Assembly (NCBI GenBank): GCA_012517315.1
Contig: JAAYVE010000024.1
Span: 1-64,000 of the forward strand
Source of the DNA: Deltaproteobacteria bacterium
GTDB lineage: Bacteria; Desulfobacterota; Syntrophobacteria; Syntrophobacterales; Syntrophobacteraceae
Direction of reading: 5' to 3'
DNA length: 64,000 bases
The notes beneath the pieces were generated by a model. That model ran no database searches, had not been told where the DNA came from, and saw only the letters and a list, made by a program, of their open reading frames with translations. This document shows, piece after piece, positions 34,298-44,200 of this stretch. Each line of letters starts with the position of its first letter. Position 1 is the stretch's first letter. The position numbers and the translations under genes are program-made.

Positions 34298-36294
34298 TGG
34301 AATACGGAGGGAATAAGCCGTCCATGTTCATGATTTCAAGAGATCAGAGTTGCTTGACGGAGAGCCAGAAGAAGACGCTTCACGCCATGTGGCTTCGCTG
34401 TGTGCGGCGGATCATCGTGGCCACGACCCTTGCGGGCAGTGGCCACCCAGGGGGATCCATGTCCTCCCTGCACCTCCTCCTGATCCTCTACAGCACCCTG
34501 CGCCATGACCCGACCAATCCGTGCTGGGACGAGAGGGACCGTCTCTTGGTGAGTGCAGGCCATATCAGCCCCGGCGTCTACAGCGTCCTGTGCGAATTCG
34601 GGTTCGTCAAGGAAGAGGACATGCTCCTGGAATACAGGCGGTGCGGTTCCTCCTTTGCGGGACATGTGGAGTGCTGCGTTCCCGGGGTGGAGTGGAATAC
34701 GGGCAATCTGGGCCAGGGGCTTTCAGCAGGTGCGGGCATGGCACTGGCACTGAAGCTCAAGAGGCTGCACGGCCGTGTCGGTGTGCTCATGGGCGACGGG
34801 GAGCAGCAGAAGGGGCAAATTGCCGAGGCGCGGCGCTTTGCCGTCAAGTACGGTTTGAACAATCTCTTCGGGGTCATCGATCGAAACCATCTTCAGATCG
34901 GAGGTTCCACCAGCGCGGTGATGCCCCAGATGATCCGGGCCGATTACGTGGCTGCCCAGTGGAATGTGCTCTACCTTGAGGACGGCCACGACTTCGAAGG
35001 GATTTTTCAGGCACTGAAAAGGATTTACAGTCATGATGTGGAGGATCCCATAAACCCCACCGTCCTTGTGGCACGCACTGTGATGGGAAAGGGAATCTCC
35101 TTCATGGAAAACCGCCACAAATTCCACGGTTCCGCCCTGACCGAAATCGAAGCGGCGCAGGCGTTGGAAGAACTGGGGCTCCACAATCCCATCCCCGAGT
35201 TGAAAGGAGCGAGGCTGCACCGCAAATTCTTTGTCGGTCCCTTCTGCCGTCCCACCCTCGGACCGGAAATCCGTGTCGGAATGCCCAGGACTTATGCGCC
35301 GGGAGTTCTCACCGACAATCGATCCGCCTACGGAGCCGCCCTTGAGGATCTCGGTCAACTGAACAACAAAGAAGACGTTCCTTGCGTGTTGGGTTTTAGC
35401 TGCGACCTGGAGGGGTCGGTCAAAATGGGCGGTTTTCGCAAGGTCTCTGAGCACGCGTTTTTCGAGTCGGGTATTCAGGAACATCACACGGCCACCCTTG
35501 CCGGTGTCCTGAGCAGGGAAGGTTTTGTCTCCTTTTTCAGCACGTTTGGTGTCTTCGGACTTTGCGAAACTTACAACCAGCACCGGTTAAACGACATCAA
35601 CGAGACCCATCTCAAGCTCGTATGCACGCATCTGGGGTTGGATGTGGGGGAGGACGGACAGACACACCAGTGCCTGGATTACTTGGGATTGCTTCAGAAT
35701 CTATTCGGTTTTTCCGTATTCATTCCTGCAGACCCCAACCAGACGGACCGCATCATCCGCTACGTGGCAGCCCATCCCGGCAATTTCTTTGTGGGCATGG
35801 GGCGGTCAAAGGTGCCGGTGATCTGTGACGCACAAGGCAACCCGGCCTTTGCGGGGGATTACGTGTTTCAGCCTGGAAAAGCCGATTGGCTGCGGCGAGG
35901 TCGGCAAGGGGCGATCCTCAGCTACGGGCCTCTCATTCACCATGCTGTTCAAGCGGGAGAGGAACTGGAACAACAACACAATCTCCATTTTTCCGTCGTC
36001 AACATGGCTTCCATCAAGCCGTTGGATGAGGAAGCCGTTTTGGAGGCCGCCGGAACGGGTCTGCTCGTGACCGTGGAAGATCACCATGTGGACACGGGAT
36101 TGGGATCCCGCGTCGCAAATCTGCTGGCCGACTCGGGAGTCCCCTGCCGCCTGCTGCGATTAGGGGTCAAGCGTTATGGTTCGTCGGGCAAGCCTGCCGA
36201 CCTTTATCGGGAAGAAGGGATCGATCGCGCAGGCATCACGAAGGCCGCTCTGGGAGCCGTATCGGGTAAAACGTCCGCTGGGCGTCGCCTTTGA
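34297..36294 (+). CDS. tkt: transketolase
   Basis: 665 residues, single-chain transketolase. Motifs: GSGHPGGSMSSL at the N-terminus, the thiamine diphosphate site GDGEQQKGQIAEARRFA...DRNHLQ, and a Pyr domain with HHTATLAGVLSREGFVSFF. The C-terminal domain ends near LLRLGVKRYGSSGKPADLY. Known reaction: two-carbon transfer between sugar phosphates. The start is uncertain: ATG 34297 overlaps the Mrp stop, while ATG 34324 has a GGAGG 13 bases upstream. It could also be a transketolase-like enzyme, since some residues differ from the E. coli form. Confidence 0.88.
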   Translation: MEYGGNKPSMFMISRDQSCLTESQKKTLHAMWLRCVRRIIVATTLAGSGHPGGSMSSLHLLLILYSTLRHDPTNPCWDERDRLLVSAGHISPGVYSVLCEFGFVKEEDMLLEYRRCGSSFAGHVECCVPGVEWNTGNLGQGLSAGAGMALALKLKRLHGRVGVLMGDGEQQKGQIAEARRFAVKYGLNNLFGVIDRNHLQIGGSTSAVMPQMIRADYVAAQWNVLYLEDGHDFEGIFQALKRIYSHDVEDPINPTVLVARTVMGKGISFMENRHKFHGSALTEIEAAQALEELGLHNPIPELKGARLHRKFFVGPFCRPTLGPEIRVGMPRTYAPGVLTDNRSAYGAALEDLGQLNNKEDVPCVLGFSCDLEGSVKMGGFRKVSEHAFFESGIQEHHTATLAGVLSREGFVSFFSTFGVFGLCETYNQHRLNDINETHLKLVCTHLGLDVGEDGQTHQCLDYLGLLQNLFGFSVFIPADPNQTDRIIRYVAAHPGNFFVGMGRSKVPVICDAQGNPAFAGDYVFQPGKADWLRRGRQGAILSYGPLIHHAVQAGEELEQQHNLHFSVVNMASIKPLDEEAVLEAAGTGLLVTVEDHHVDTGLGSRVANLLADSGVPCRLLRLGVKRYGSSGKPADLYREEGIDRAGITKAALGAVSGKTSAGRRL

Positions 36295-36318
36295 CCTGGG
36301 TAGGGCGGATCCTCCCCT

Positions 36319-36906
36319 TCAAGGGGTTCCGAACTGTTCCTGAAATGCCCTCACGGCATCGGGGATGAGTCTTCGCACAAACGATGGTCGGTCTCCCTGA
36401 AAGATCCTCTGATATTCGGGGAAGAGAGGATGCGTAGCCGAGAGGTCGGGAGTAGCGTGCTTTGCGCTGGAAAATCGGCCGGCGTAGTCCAACACCAGGT
36501 CCAGCAAAGGGATATGGAGCGTGGGCCAGTCCTCGACCCAGTCCATTCTTCTCATGGCTTCGAAGCGGAGCTGGTCCAGGAGAAAAAGGCTGATATCCGT
36601 AACCAGAAGGATCTCTGCGGTCTCGAGGGAATAGAACCGGGGGCCCTTGCCGAGGCCGAGGGCGCCCATGATGAACTCATATAGGGGCATGGACGCCTCT
36701 TCGGTACCTTCGATGAGAATGGACAGGGCGGCCTCCGTGAGATCTTCGGGGCGCGTTTCGATGTCGAAGGATTCGTGGAATCGCTTCCTCCAACTTTCGA
36801 AGGCTTTCTTCCCCGCCAGGTAGCGTTTCTGTTCCCTGATTTCCAAGACCTGGGCCACAATCGCTCCAGTATCAGCAAGGAGAAGACTCTTGAGGGGGGT
36901 CACCAC
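36319..36906 (-). CDS. hypothetical helical protein coupled to the Memo-AMMECR1 gene
   Basis: 195 residues, mostly alpha-helical by composition, no signal or membrane segment, no Cys cluster. Motifs such as EEASMPLYEFIMGALGLG and WVEDWPTLHIPLLDLVLDYA are visible, but I recognise no family. The GTG start at 36906 overlaps the stop of the Memo-AMMECR1 gene by one base (TAGTG), so it is translated in the same operon; a role alongside that protein is inferred only from position. Confidence 0.7.
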   Translation of the reverse strand: MVTPLKSLLLADTGAIVAQVLEIREQKRYLAGKKAFESWRKRFHESFDIETRPEDLTEAALSILIEGTEEASMPLYEFIMGALGLGKGPRFYSLETAEILLVTDISLFLLDQLRFEAMRRMDWVEDWPTLHIPLLDLVLDYAGRFSSAKHATPDLSATHPLFPEYQRIFQGDRPSFVRRLIPDAVRAFQEQFGTP

Positions 36907-38324
36907 TAGAAGATGTCAGCTGAGAACACAAAGATTTCAGCATCGGGATCCTTCCACGCGTCCACGGAGAGGCCGGCTTTTCTGCAAGTCCATTGGAGGA
37001 ACTGCTCCACATCCCATCCGTGCTCGAGTGCTACCTGAGGGAGCAGCAAACCGGACTTGGATCCCTTACGAAGGAGCAGGCCGTGTTTGCCGATCTGAAT
37101 TTCCGATATGTTCCGAAGGGGCTCGATGGGGGTGAGAACCGAAATTTCGAGTTCGATCCTGCCCATCTCCTCCGGGCGCAAGGGGCAGAAGCGGGGATCG
37201 GCAAACGCCGCCTGAACCGCCATTTCCTGGACGGTTTGGTGTAGGGGCTTTCTCGGTTCCACCATGCCGATACATCCTTTGAGTTCGCCGTCCAGGTGCA
37301 GTGAGACAAAGGCGCCTCTCGGTTCCGACAATTTGGGTGAGTCCACTTTGATCTCGGGCATGGGTCTTTTCAGACATCGGCAACGAATCGCCTCCAGCGC
37401 AATCTCCCGCAAGGTTTTTTTCTCCGCCTCCGAAAGACCGAGATCGACTCCCATCCTCTCACTCCCCCTGACGGAGGTGCTGGCGACCTCTTGGGAGACG
37501 CCAAAGAAAGCGGCGGCAATATACCCCACGACATTTCGCCGGTCACCCGTGATGTCTCCCGAATTGGCGTAGCGTAGGACTTGAGAACGCCTCGCTCCCA
37601 GCTTCCTGGATGCCAGCATGACGGTCACCATTGGGCCGCCCCCGCAAGCCTCGCACCTCCCGCTTTCCAGGTCCACTGCGAGTCCTTCCGGGTCAAAAGC
37701 GCTGATTCGATCCAAAACAACCTGGTCGAGTTTTCGGGCCTCACCGTCAGGGTGATAGTGGGAGAGGTCGCTGCTGGCAAGAAGGAGTACGCTTTTGCCG
37801 CGGCATTCCTGCGAGATGGCTTCCGCTATTTTCTGACAGGTCTCCCGCGATTGGTTGCCCATCACGACGGGAACCAGATGGAATTCCCTGAGGACACATT
37901 GGAGGAAAGGGAGCTGAATCTCCAGGGAGTGTTCCTGGTCATGGGCCTGGGAAAGATACCCTTTGAAGATAGAGTGGTGGAGGAGCGCATCCACCAGTTT
38001 TCGGTCTAGAGGAACGACGCCCAGCGGTGTGGAGAAACCTCCCAGGTCGTAAATGCTGGCGCCCTGGAAATAGGCCCGGTGGCTTGGGGCAAGGATCAGC
38101 ACCGTGTGAAAGGAGCCACCCTCAAGGAGCTTGTAGGCGTGCGCGGCCACCCCCCCCGAATACATGTAACCCGCATGAGGCACAATAAGGGAGAACAGGG
38201 GATCGCGTGAAGGGGAAATGGTTACCCCGTCCAGGTACCGCTTGATTTCATGTTTCAACTTGGAAGGTTGACCAGGGTACCAGCTCCCCGCAATCACCGA
38301 TTCCCGGATGATTTCTGCCGTCAT
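36906..38324 (-). CDS. amrBA: AmmeMemoRadiSam protein: Memo domain fused to AMMECR1 domain
   Basis: 472 residues from ATG 38324, which follows GAGAGGTG. Residues 1-285 are a Memo domain (AGSWYPGQPSKLKHEI, LIVPHAGYMYSGGVAAHAY, LILAPSHRAYFQG, EHSLEIQLPFLQ, LLASSDLSHYH). Residues about 300-472 are AMMECR1 (GAFVSLHLDGELKGCIG, FADPRFCPLRPEE, LLLPQVALEHGWDVEQFL). Systems A and B of AmmeMemoRadiSam are thus joined; the radical SAM component is not nearby. A separate Memo gene with another N-terminus is at 8745-9998. Biochemical role unknown. Confidence 0.93.
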   Translation of the reverse strand: MTAEIIRESVIAGSWYPGQPSKLKHEIKRYLDGVTISPSRDPLFSLIVPHAGYMYSGGVAAHAYKLLEGGSFHTVLILAPSHRAYFQGASIYDLGGFSTPLGVVPLDRKLVDALLHHSIFKGYLSQAHDQEHSLEIQLPFLQCVLREFHLVPVVMGNQSRETCQKIAEAISQECRGKSVLLLASSDLSHYHPDGEARKLDQVVLDRISAFDPEGLAVDLESGRCEACGGGPMVTVMLASRKLGARRSQVLRYANSGDITGDRRNVVGYIAAAFFGVSQEVASTSVRGSERMGVDLGLSEAEKKTLREIALEAIRCRCLKRPMPEIKVDSPKLSEPRGAFVSLHLDGELKGCIGMVEPRKPLHQTVQEMAVQAAFADPRFCPLRPEEMGRIELEISVLTPIEPLRNISEIQIGKHGLLLRKGSKSGLLLPQVALEHGWDVEQFLQWTCRKAGLSVDAWKDPDAEIFVFSADIF

Positions 38325-38651
38325 AAGCACCTCTCTGACCCGATCCATCATCTGGCAGGATGCATTCCGGCTGGAGCTCAGCCCGCTCCCCCGGGGCCTT
38401 GGTCCCACAATGGCGGCAAGATCTGCCGAACAGGCGAAGCATTATATTTTATTGTATTTAAGCACCAGTCCCGTCGCTCTGTCAACGTGCAATAGGGATG
38501 TACACGGCGGGTCCAACGTTGTAGAAGCTGTGAAAACGGCCGTCACCACGACGGTGGTGCCCGTTCTGAGAATTGAACCATCCGGATGTTCCTGGATTAC
38601 GGAGGCAGCCGGTTTCCTTCTTGGGGATAAGAGGGCCCGAACGAGGGAGGT

Positions 38652-39458
38652 ATGATGAAGGCGAGGATGGAGAACATCGCCATCGTGTTGAAGAAACCGA
38701 GTGCTCCCGAAAACATCGGAGCAGCGGCGCGCGCGGCGAAGAACATGGGGATTGAGGAACTGGTGCTGGTCGATCCCTACAATTGCGATCTCACCAGGAT
38801 CTACCGGATGGCGACCCATTGGGCGGAGGACGTGGTCCTGAACATGGAAGTCCACGGCACTTTGGAGGAGGCGCTGGCCCCCTTCCAATACGTGGTGGGC
38901 ACGACCGCCCGAAGAGGTTCTCACCGCCAGACGATGATCGATCCCCGGCAACTGGCGGAACAACTGGTTCCCATCAGCCAGAAGAACCGGGTCGCTCTCC
39001 TATTCGGTCCGGAGGACCGGGGCCTCACCAACAAGGACCTGAAATACTGCCATGCCCTGGTGACGATTCCCACCGCCCGTTTCTCCTCCCTCAATCTGGC
39101 CCAGGCGGTCATGGTCATGGCCTATGAGGTGCACGTGGCCTCCTCCGCACCCCCGGAGGCCTTTGTTCCCCGCCTTGCCACGAGTGCGGAACTGGAGCCG
39201 ATGTACCGGGATCTCACCAGAGCTCTCACTCTGATCAATTTCGTGAATCCCGAAAACCCGGACTACTGGATGACCGGCGTCCGCCGCTTCCTCAATCGAA
39301 TCGGCCTCCGTGCGAGGGAAGTGAAGATGATCCGGGGCATCTGCAGGCAGATCGTCTGGTCCTGTACACGGAGGACCGAATCACCGAACGCAGGGGAAAC
39401 GGGGGGCGGCCCCGTTAAGAAGGAACGGACAGGAAGAGGGGTCACTCTTCCAGAATGA
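38652..39458 (+). CDS. trmJ: SPOUT RNA 2'-O-methyltransferase (TrmJ-like)
   Basis: 268 residues with the TrmH/SpoU knot: motif 1 APENIGAAARAAKNMGI, motif 2 VALLFGPEDRGLTNKDL, motif 3 IPTARFSSLNLAQAVMVMAY. A C-terminal helical extension matches TrmJ length. Known reaction: methylation of the ribose at position 32 of tRNA; an rRNA target cannot be excluded. The 3' end overlaps the convergent cooT gene by 17 bases. Confidence 0.88.
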   Translation: MMKARMENIAIVLKKPSAPENIGAAARAAKNMGIEELVLVDPYNCDLTRIYRMATHWAEDVVLNMEVHGTLEEALAPFQYVVGTTARRGSHRQTMIDPRQLAEQLVPISQKNRVALLFGPEDRGLTNKDLKYCHALVTIPTARFSSLNLAQAVMVMAYEVHVASSAPPEAFVPRLATSAELEPMYRDLTRALTLINFVNPENPDYWMTGVRRFLNRIGLRAREVKMIRGICRQIVWSCTRRTESPNAGETGGGPVKKERTGRGVTLPE

Positions 39459-39627
39459 TTTTGTGATCCACAAGGGACATACTCCGGATTCGGGCACGGA
39501 CGGTTTTTTGCTCCCCGAAGATGCTCGTCACCCGGAGGCTGCCCCCCTCATCCTCAACGACGTCCACCGATTCCATGAAAAGCTCTTCTTTTCCTTCCCT
39601 AAGCATGTACGCATTGGCCTCACACAT
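39442..39627 (-). CDS. cooT: CooT family nickel-binding protein
   Basis: 61 residues. MCEANAYMLREGKEELFME, FGEQKTVRARI and SLVDHKIILEE match the small CooT family; Cys2 is the residue reported to bind Ni in the Rhodospirillum rubrum protein. In that organism CooT takes part in Ni supply to CO dehydrogenase. No CODH gene is in the window, but Ni-enzyme maturation genes (hyp) are at its right end. It overlaps the convergent trmJ 3' end. Confidence 0.85.
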   Translation of the reverse strand: MCEANAYMLREGKEELFMESVDVVEDEGGSLRVTSIFGEQKTVRARIRSMSLVDHKIILEE

Positions 39628-39949
39628 TCCTTCACTCCCGTCGTCATTGTGCCCGTTTCAAACGGTTCTCTGAAAAAAATCCTTGGCCAAGATCCAGGCA
39701 GGATGCCACAAGTCAGCCACGCCTTGAAGTGCGCGTGACCGACAAGCGGGGCACTCATGACTAGTATGTTAGCACCGGCAGTGACACCAGGCCAATCAAT
39801 TCTTCCTGGGACTGACGTCATGGCGTTGGGCACCGGAAAAACTCCTGGGGCCTGGAGGGATCCTGGCATCCTGGAAAGCCGCTGTAATCCGTGCTAAGCT
39901 GATTACTCTCTTGGACCCCTTGAAGGGTCGGCTTGGATTTGGAGGGAAA

Positions 39950-41119
39950 ATGCGATTCGTGGATCTCTCATCCCAGCAGCGACGGATCGGGAAAGACCTG
40001 AAAAGTCGCCTGCGCGCGGTCCTGGATCACGGGCAGTACATCATGGGACCTGAGGTGGCACAACTGGAGGAGCGCCTCGCCGAATATACGGGAGCCCCTC
40101 ACGCCATTGCCTGCGCCTCGGGAACCGACGCCCTTCTGATGGCACTCATGGCCCTCGGGGTGGGCCCGGGTGATGCCGTTTTCACCACTCCCTTCACCTT
40201 CGTGGCCACAGCGGAAGTGATCGCACTGCTCAGGGCGGTGCCTGTTTTCGTCGACATCGAGCCGAAGACATTCAACATGGATCCGGGTCGACTGCGGCAC
40301 GCGGTGACGACGTTGCAGGAACGACGGGATTCCATCCATCCCATGCCGAGGAGAATCGACTGGGAAACCCTCACCCCCCGGGGAATTGTGGCCGTCGACT
40401 TGTTCGGGATCCCCGCTGAGTACGAAAAGATCGCCGCCATTGCCCGGGAAAACAATCTGTTCCTGGTGGAGGATGCAGCCCAGTCATTCGGGGCATCAAG
40501 GGAGGGGAGGAAGGCCTGCGCTCTGGCGCCCATCGCCTGCACCTCCTTTTTCCCTTCCAAACCCCTCGGCTGCTATGGTGACGGTGGGATGTGCTTCACC
40601 ACGGACAAGGCCATGGCGGATCTGCTGGTTTCCATCAGGGTTCATGGGCAGGGGGCGGATAAGTATCAGAACGTCCGCATCGGGATCAACGGGCGGCTGG
40701 ATACGCTCCAGGCCGCGGTCCTTCTTTCGAAGCTTCGGATTTTCCCCGATGAACTGGAGATGCGAGGAAAAGTGGCGAGTCGCTACCATGACCTCATCCA
40801 GCACTTCCATGCCCCGGTGGACCCGCCCTCGGTGCCGGAAGGCTGCACTTCCGCATGGGCACAGTATTCAGTCCTCGCCCGGAGCGATAAGGAAAGGTCC
40901 GTTCTCAGGGCAAGACTCCATGAGGCCGGCGTGCCTACGGCCGTCTACTATCCTACCCCCCTTCATCTGCAGGCCGCTTTTGCCTATCTCGGGTACCAAA
41001 AAGGAGATTTTCCCGTGAGTGAGGACTGCGCTGCAAAGATTTTCAGTCTTCCCATGCACCCGTATCTCACGGAAGCCGAACAGATCCATGTAATTCGAAA
41101 TCTTGCGGAAGGCTCGTGA
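39950..41119 (+). CDS. DegT/DnrJ/EryC1/StrS-family aminotransferase
   Basis: 389 residues from ATG 39950 after GGAGGGAAA. Motifs of sugar aminotransferases: GPEVAQLEERLAEYTG, CASGTDALLMALMALGVG, FTFVATAEVIALL, VEDAAQSFGASREG, and SFFPSKPLGCYGDGGM, whose Lys binds PLP. Such enzymes transaminate keto-nucleotide-sugars for surface polysaccharides. No other sugar genes surround it, so the substrate is unknown. It is convergent with the autotransporter gene. Confidence 0.9.
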   Translation: MRFVDLSSQQRRIGKDLKSRLRAVLDHGQYIMGPEVAQLEERLAEYTGAPHAIACASGTDALLMALMALGVGPGDAVFTTPFTFVATAEVIALLRAVPVFVDIEPKTFNMDPGRLRHAVTTLQERRDSIHPMPRRIDWETLTPRGIVAVDLFGIPAEYEKIAAIARENNLFLVEDAAQSFGASREGRKACALAPIACTSFFPSKPLGCYGDGGMCFTTDKAMADLLVSIRVHGQGADKYQNVRIGINGRLDTLQAAVLLSKLRIFPDELEMRGKVASRYHDLIQHFHAPVDPPSVPEGCTSAWAQYSVLARSDKERSVLRARLHEAGVPTAVYYPTPLHLQAAFAYLGYQKGDFPVSEDCAAKIFSLPMHPYLTEAEQIHVIRNLAEGS

Positions 41120-41221
41120 AAAAAGAGAAGGCAGGGATGCCCCCATTCAGGGAGACCCCTCATGCCCTCAAGGCCCTGTGATGGGGGGGAAAGAAACGGG
41201 CGCTGCCGTCAGCCGGTCCCG

Positions 41222-44200
41222 TCAGAAGGCAAATCTTAGGCCGCCGCGGATTTCCTGCCAGTCGTAGCCGGATACCAGCACCGCATCATAAGCCACGTAG
41301 GCGGTCAGGTTCTTCCCCAAGCTGAATTTGATGCCGGCTCCCAGTTTGGCTGCGTCGGTCTCAGCGTCCGCAGCGGTGGTTACAAAAGGAGAACCGGGAA
41401 TACCGTTGAGCGTTGAAGCATAATCCAGGTTGTCATCCAGCATCTCGTGGACCCAGAAGGCCCTGATCATGGGCGTCACGACCCAGTTGCCAAGCTCCAT
41501 CCGATAGTCCAGCGTCGCACCCAAAGAGCTCTGCAAGGATTCGTCGGTGTGTGCCTTCACCGCCAGGTTCAGCCCGCCGGCACCATTTTCCACGAATCCG
41601 TCCCTTTCAAGGTTTGCGTATTCCAACTTGACCGCCGGCGTCAGGCCGAAACCGCCCACCTTGAAACGGCGCCCCATGTGAAACTTGGTCAGGAACTCCC
41701 CACCGTCAAAAGACGAATCGGCGGTAGTGCGGAACACCGTCGAGAGCATCCGTCTGTGCATCTCGTAACTGTTGAAAACATAACCCAGCGACAAGTCGGC
41801 AAACCATTGCATGTGTTCGAAACCTGCATACCCCCCCACATAAACGGACCCGACATCGGCCTCCGAACCGCCGTGATCGTCAAAATCAAGAGCCGATTTG
41901 GCATACCCGGCAACGACACCCCCGGTCAGCCATGGCGACAAGGCGGAATCGATGCCTCCCACAAAACCACCGCCGGAAAGACTGTAACCCACCCTTTCGA
42001 AAGTGCCGGAGCGGTCATAAAATTCACCACCGCCCTGAAAAAAGAGATTAGCCTGCTTGAAAGGCTCGCGGTTCCACTCAGGACTCACGGCGTGAGGGCT
42101 GGGATTGGGTTCAGCTTGCGCTTTGCCGAAGGAAGCCTCCCCCCGAAGTGTATCCAGTCGTGCCAGCGAGGCGTCGGCAAAGAAGCGCCCCTGGATGAAG
42201 CTGGCTTCCTTGAGGCTATCGTAGATGGCCGGGTTCATCTCCCCCAGGGCCAGGTTGATGTCGGAAACCGAACTCATATCCAGTCGTGACTGAATCGATT
42301 GGAGATCTGCGGATACCGATGCTAGACTGGTTATGCCATCGATCACTTGGGCCACCGTCCTTCGCTGCCTCCCTTTGGCCACACCGCTGTAGTTGCGGTT
42401 AAAAACCAAATCCACGCTGTAGCCGTTGTAGACGGGCACGATGCTCAGCACCGATGAACCGGAAACCAGCACTGCCTCGTCGAAAAGGCCCGAAACTCCA
42501 TCGCTTGCGGTCAGGATACCGCCGAACGTGCTCCGGCCTGGGATAAATCCCAGGGGATAGATATCCAGTCGTCCCGCGAGGGAAGCCGTCCCGGTCACAG
42601 CCAACACATCATGGGCACCAGTCCCGTCGACCTCAATTGCCAAAGCACCCGTCGCCCCCTGCACGTAATTGCCGATGATGTTCATGCTCCCAATGGAGTT
42701 GCCCGGCGCAACTGTCCCCATGTTGCTGGAACGGCCGCTGAGGATCCCGGTCCCTTGCAAAGTCGCACCTGAAAGCACTGACAGCTGCCAGGCCGTCAGA
42801 TTGCCGTTGACCGAGAGGGTGCCCTCCTCGATGTTGACCGTCCCGGAGGATGCGCCCAGATTGACATCATCGGTCAGGCTCCAGAGCCCCGCTCCGGTCT
42901 TGGTCAGGCTGTCAAAACCCGTCACGCGGGAAATCAGGGCACCGCCCCCATCCAGGGTGAGTGAGTCAGTCAGCGCTCCACCGGCCAGGTCACCACTGAG
43001 GGTGGATCCGCTGTGAAGGACCACGTCATGCGGAAAGGCACCGGGAAGAACCACATCCCCTCGAATGGTGCCCCAGTTTTCAAGGGTTGCGGTACCAACA
43101 TGATAAACGGCTTCTGCGGGTGTCCCCCCGGCGACTATGCTCCCGTAATTGTAAAATGTCGCGCTGCCCCCTGCACTGGATTCAATTCCACGAAACCCGG
43201 TGATGGTGCCGGAGTTATGAAGCCACAGATCTCCCACGGAATCGGCGTGGATACCGGCGCCGGCGGCAGTATCATGGGCCGCGATGTTGCCGGCGTTCTG
43301 AAGTTGGATACTCCCGGATGAAGCAGTGGCGTGCACCCCGTAATGATGTCCCTCAATAGTCAAAGATTCACGGGGGATTCCCAGACTTTCGCCATTTGTC
43401 ACAATTATATTGCCATTTCCGCTTACGGCACGAATACCGTAAAGAGAGGTTCCTGCGATGCGATTGAGGATTCCCAGATGGAAAATGTTTGTAATATCTA
43501 TATTTCCGTCAGCTGTAACAGCATCGACTCCAGTCTCGCCACCGATGATCCTTCCTTGATTCTCGATGACTATATTGCCGTTGGATGCCGTGGCCTCAAT
43601 TCCGGAACCACCGATGCCCGTGATTGTCCCCCTGCTGTTATTCCAAATGCTGATATTTCCAGAAGTTGTATTCGCCTCGACTCCAGATGCACCACCGGTA
43701 ATGCCCGCCATCAGGTTAGCGATTTCTATATTGCCATTCAGTGCTGTTGCCTCAATTCCAGAGCCGCTGTTGCCCGTGATCGCGTAGATATTGTCAATGT
43801 CGATTCCATCGGCTGCAACGGCACGAATCCCAGACACCCCACCCGTGACCTCCGACAGAAAAGAAGTGACAATGCTCACATGGCCACCCAATGATATCGC
43901 CTCAAGACCGAAGGTGCCTCCACTCGCCCCTGCGGTCAAAATACGAACATCTCGATCTCCAATGGCCAAAGCACCGGTATCACCACCGATGAACCTTCCA
44001 TAACCAGTGATATCCACATTGCCGTTCAATGATATTGCCTCGAGCCCAAAACTGCTGTCGCCCGTGAAGCTTGCCGAATTAATGCGGACATCTTGATCTG
44101 CAATGACCTGGGCTCCGATTTGACCACCGGTGAATGTTCCATAATTGATTTCCACACTGCCGTTCGGTGCCATGGCCTCTAACCCAACGCCGCCGGTCCC

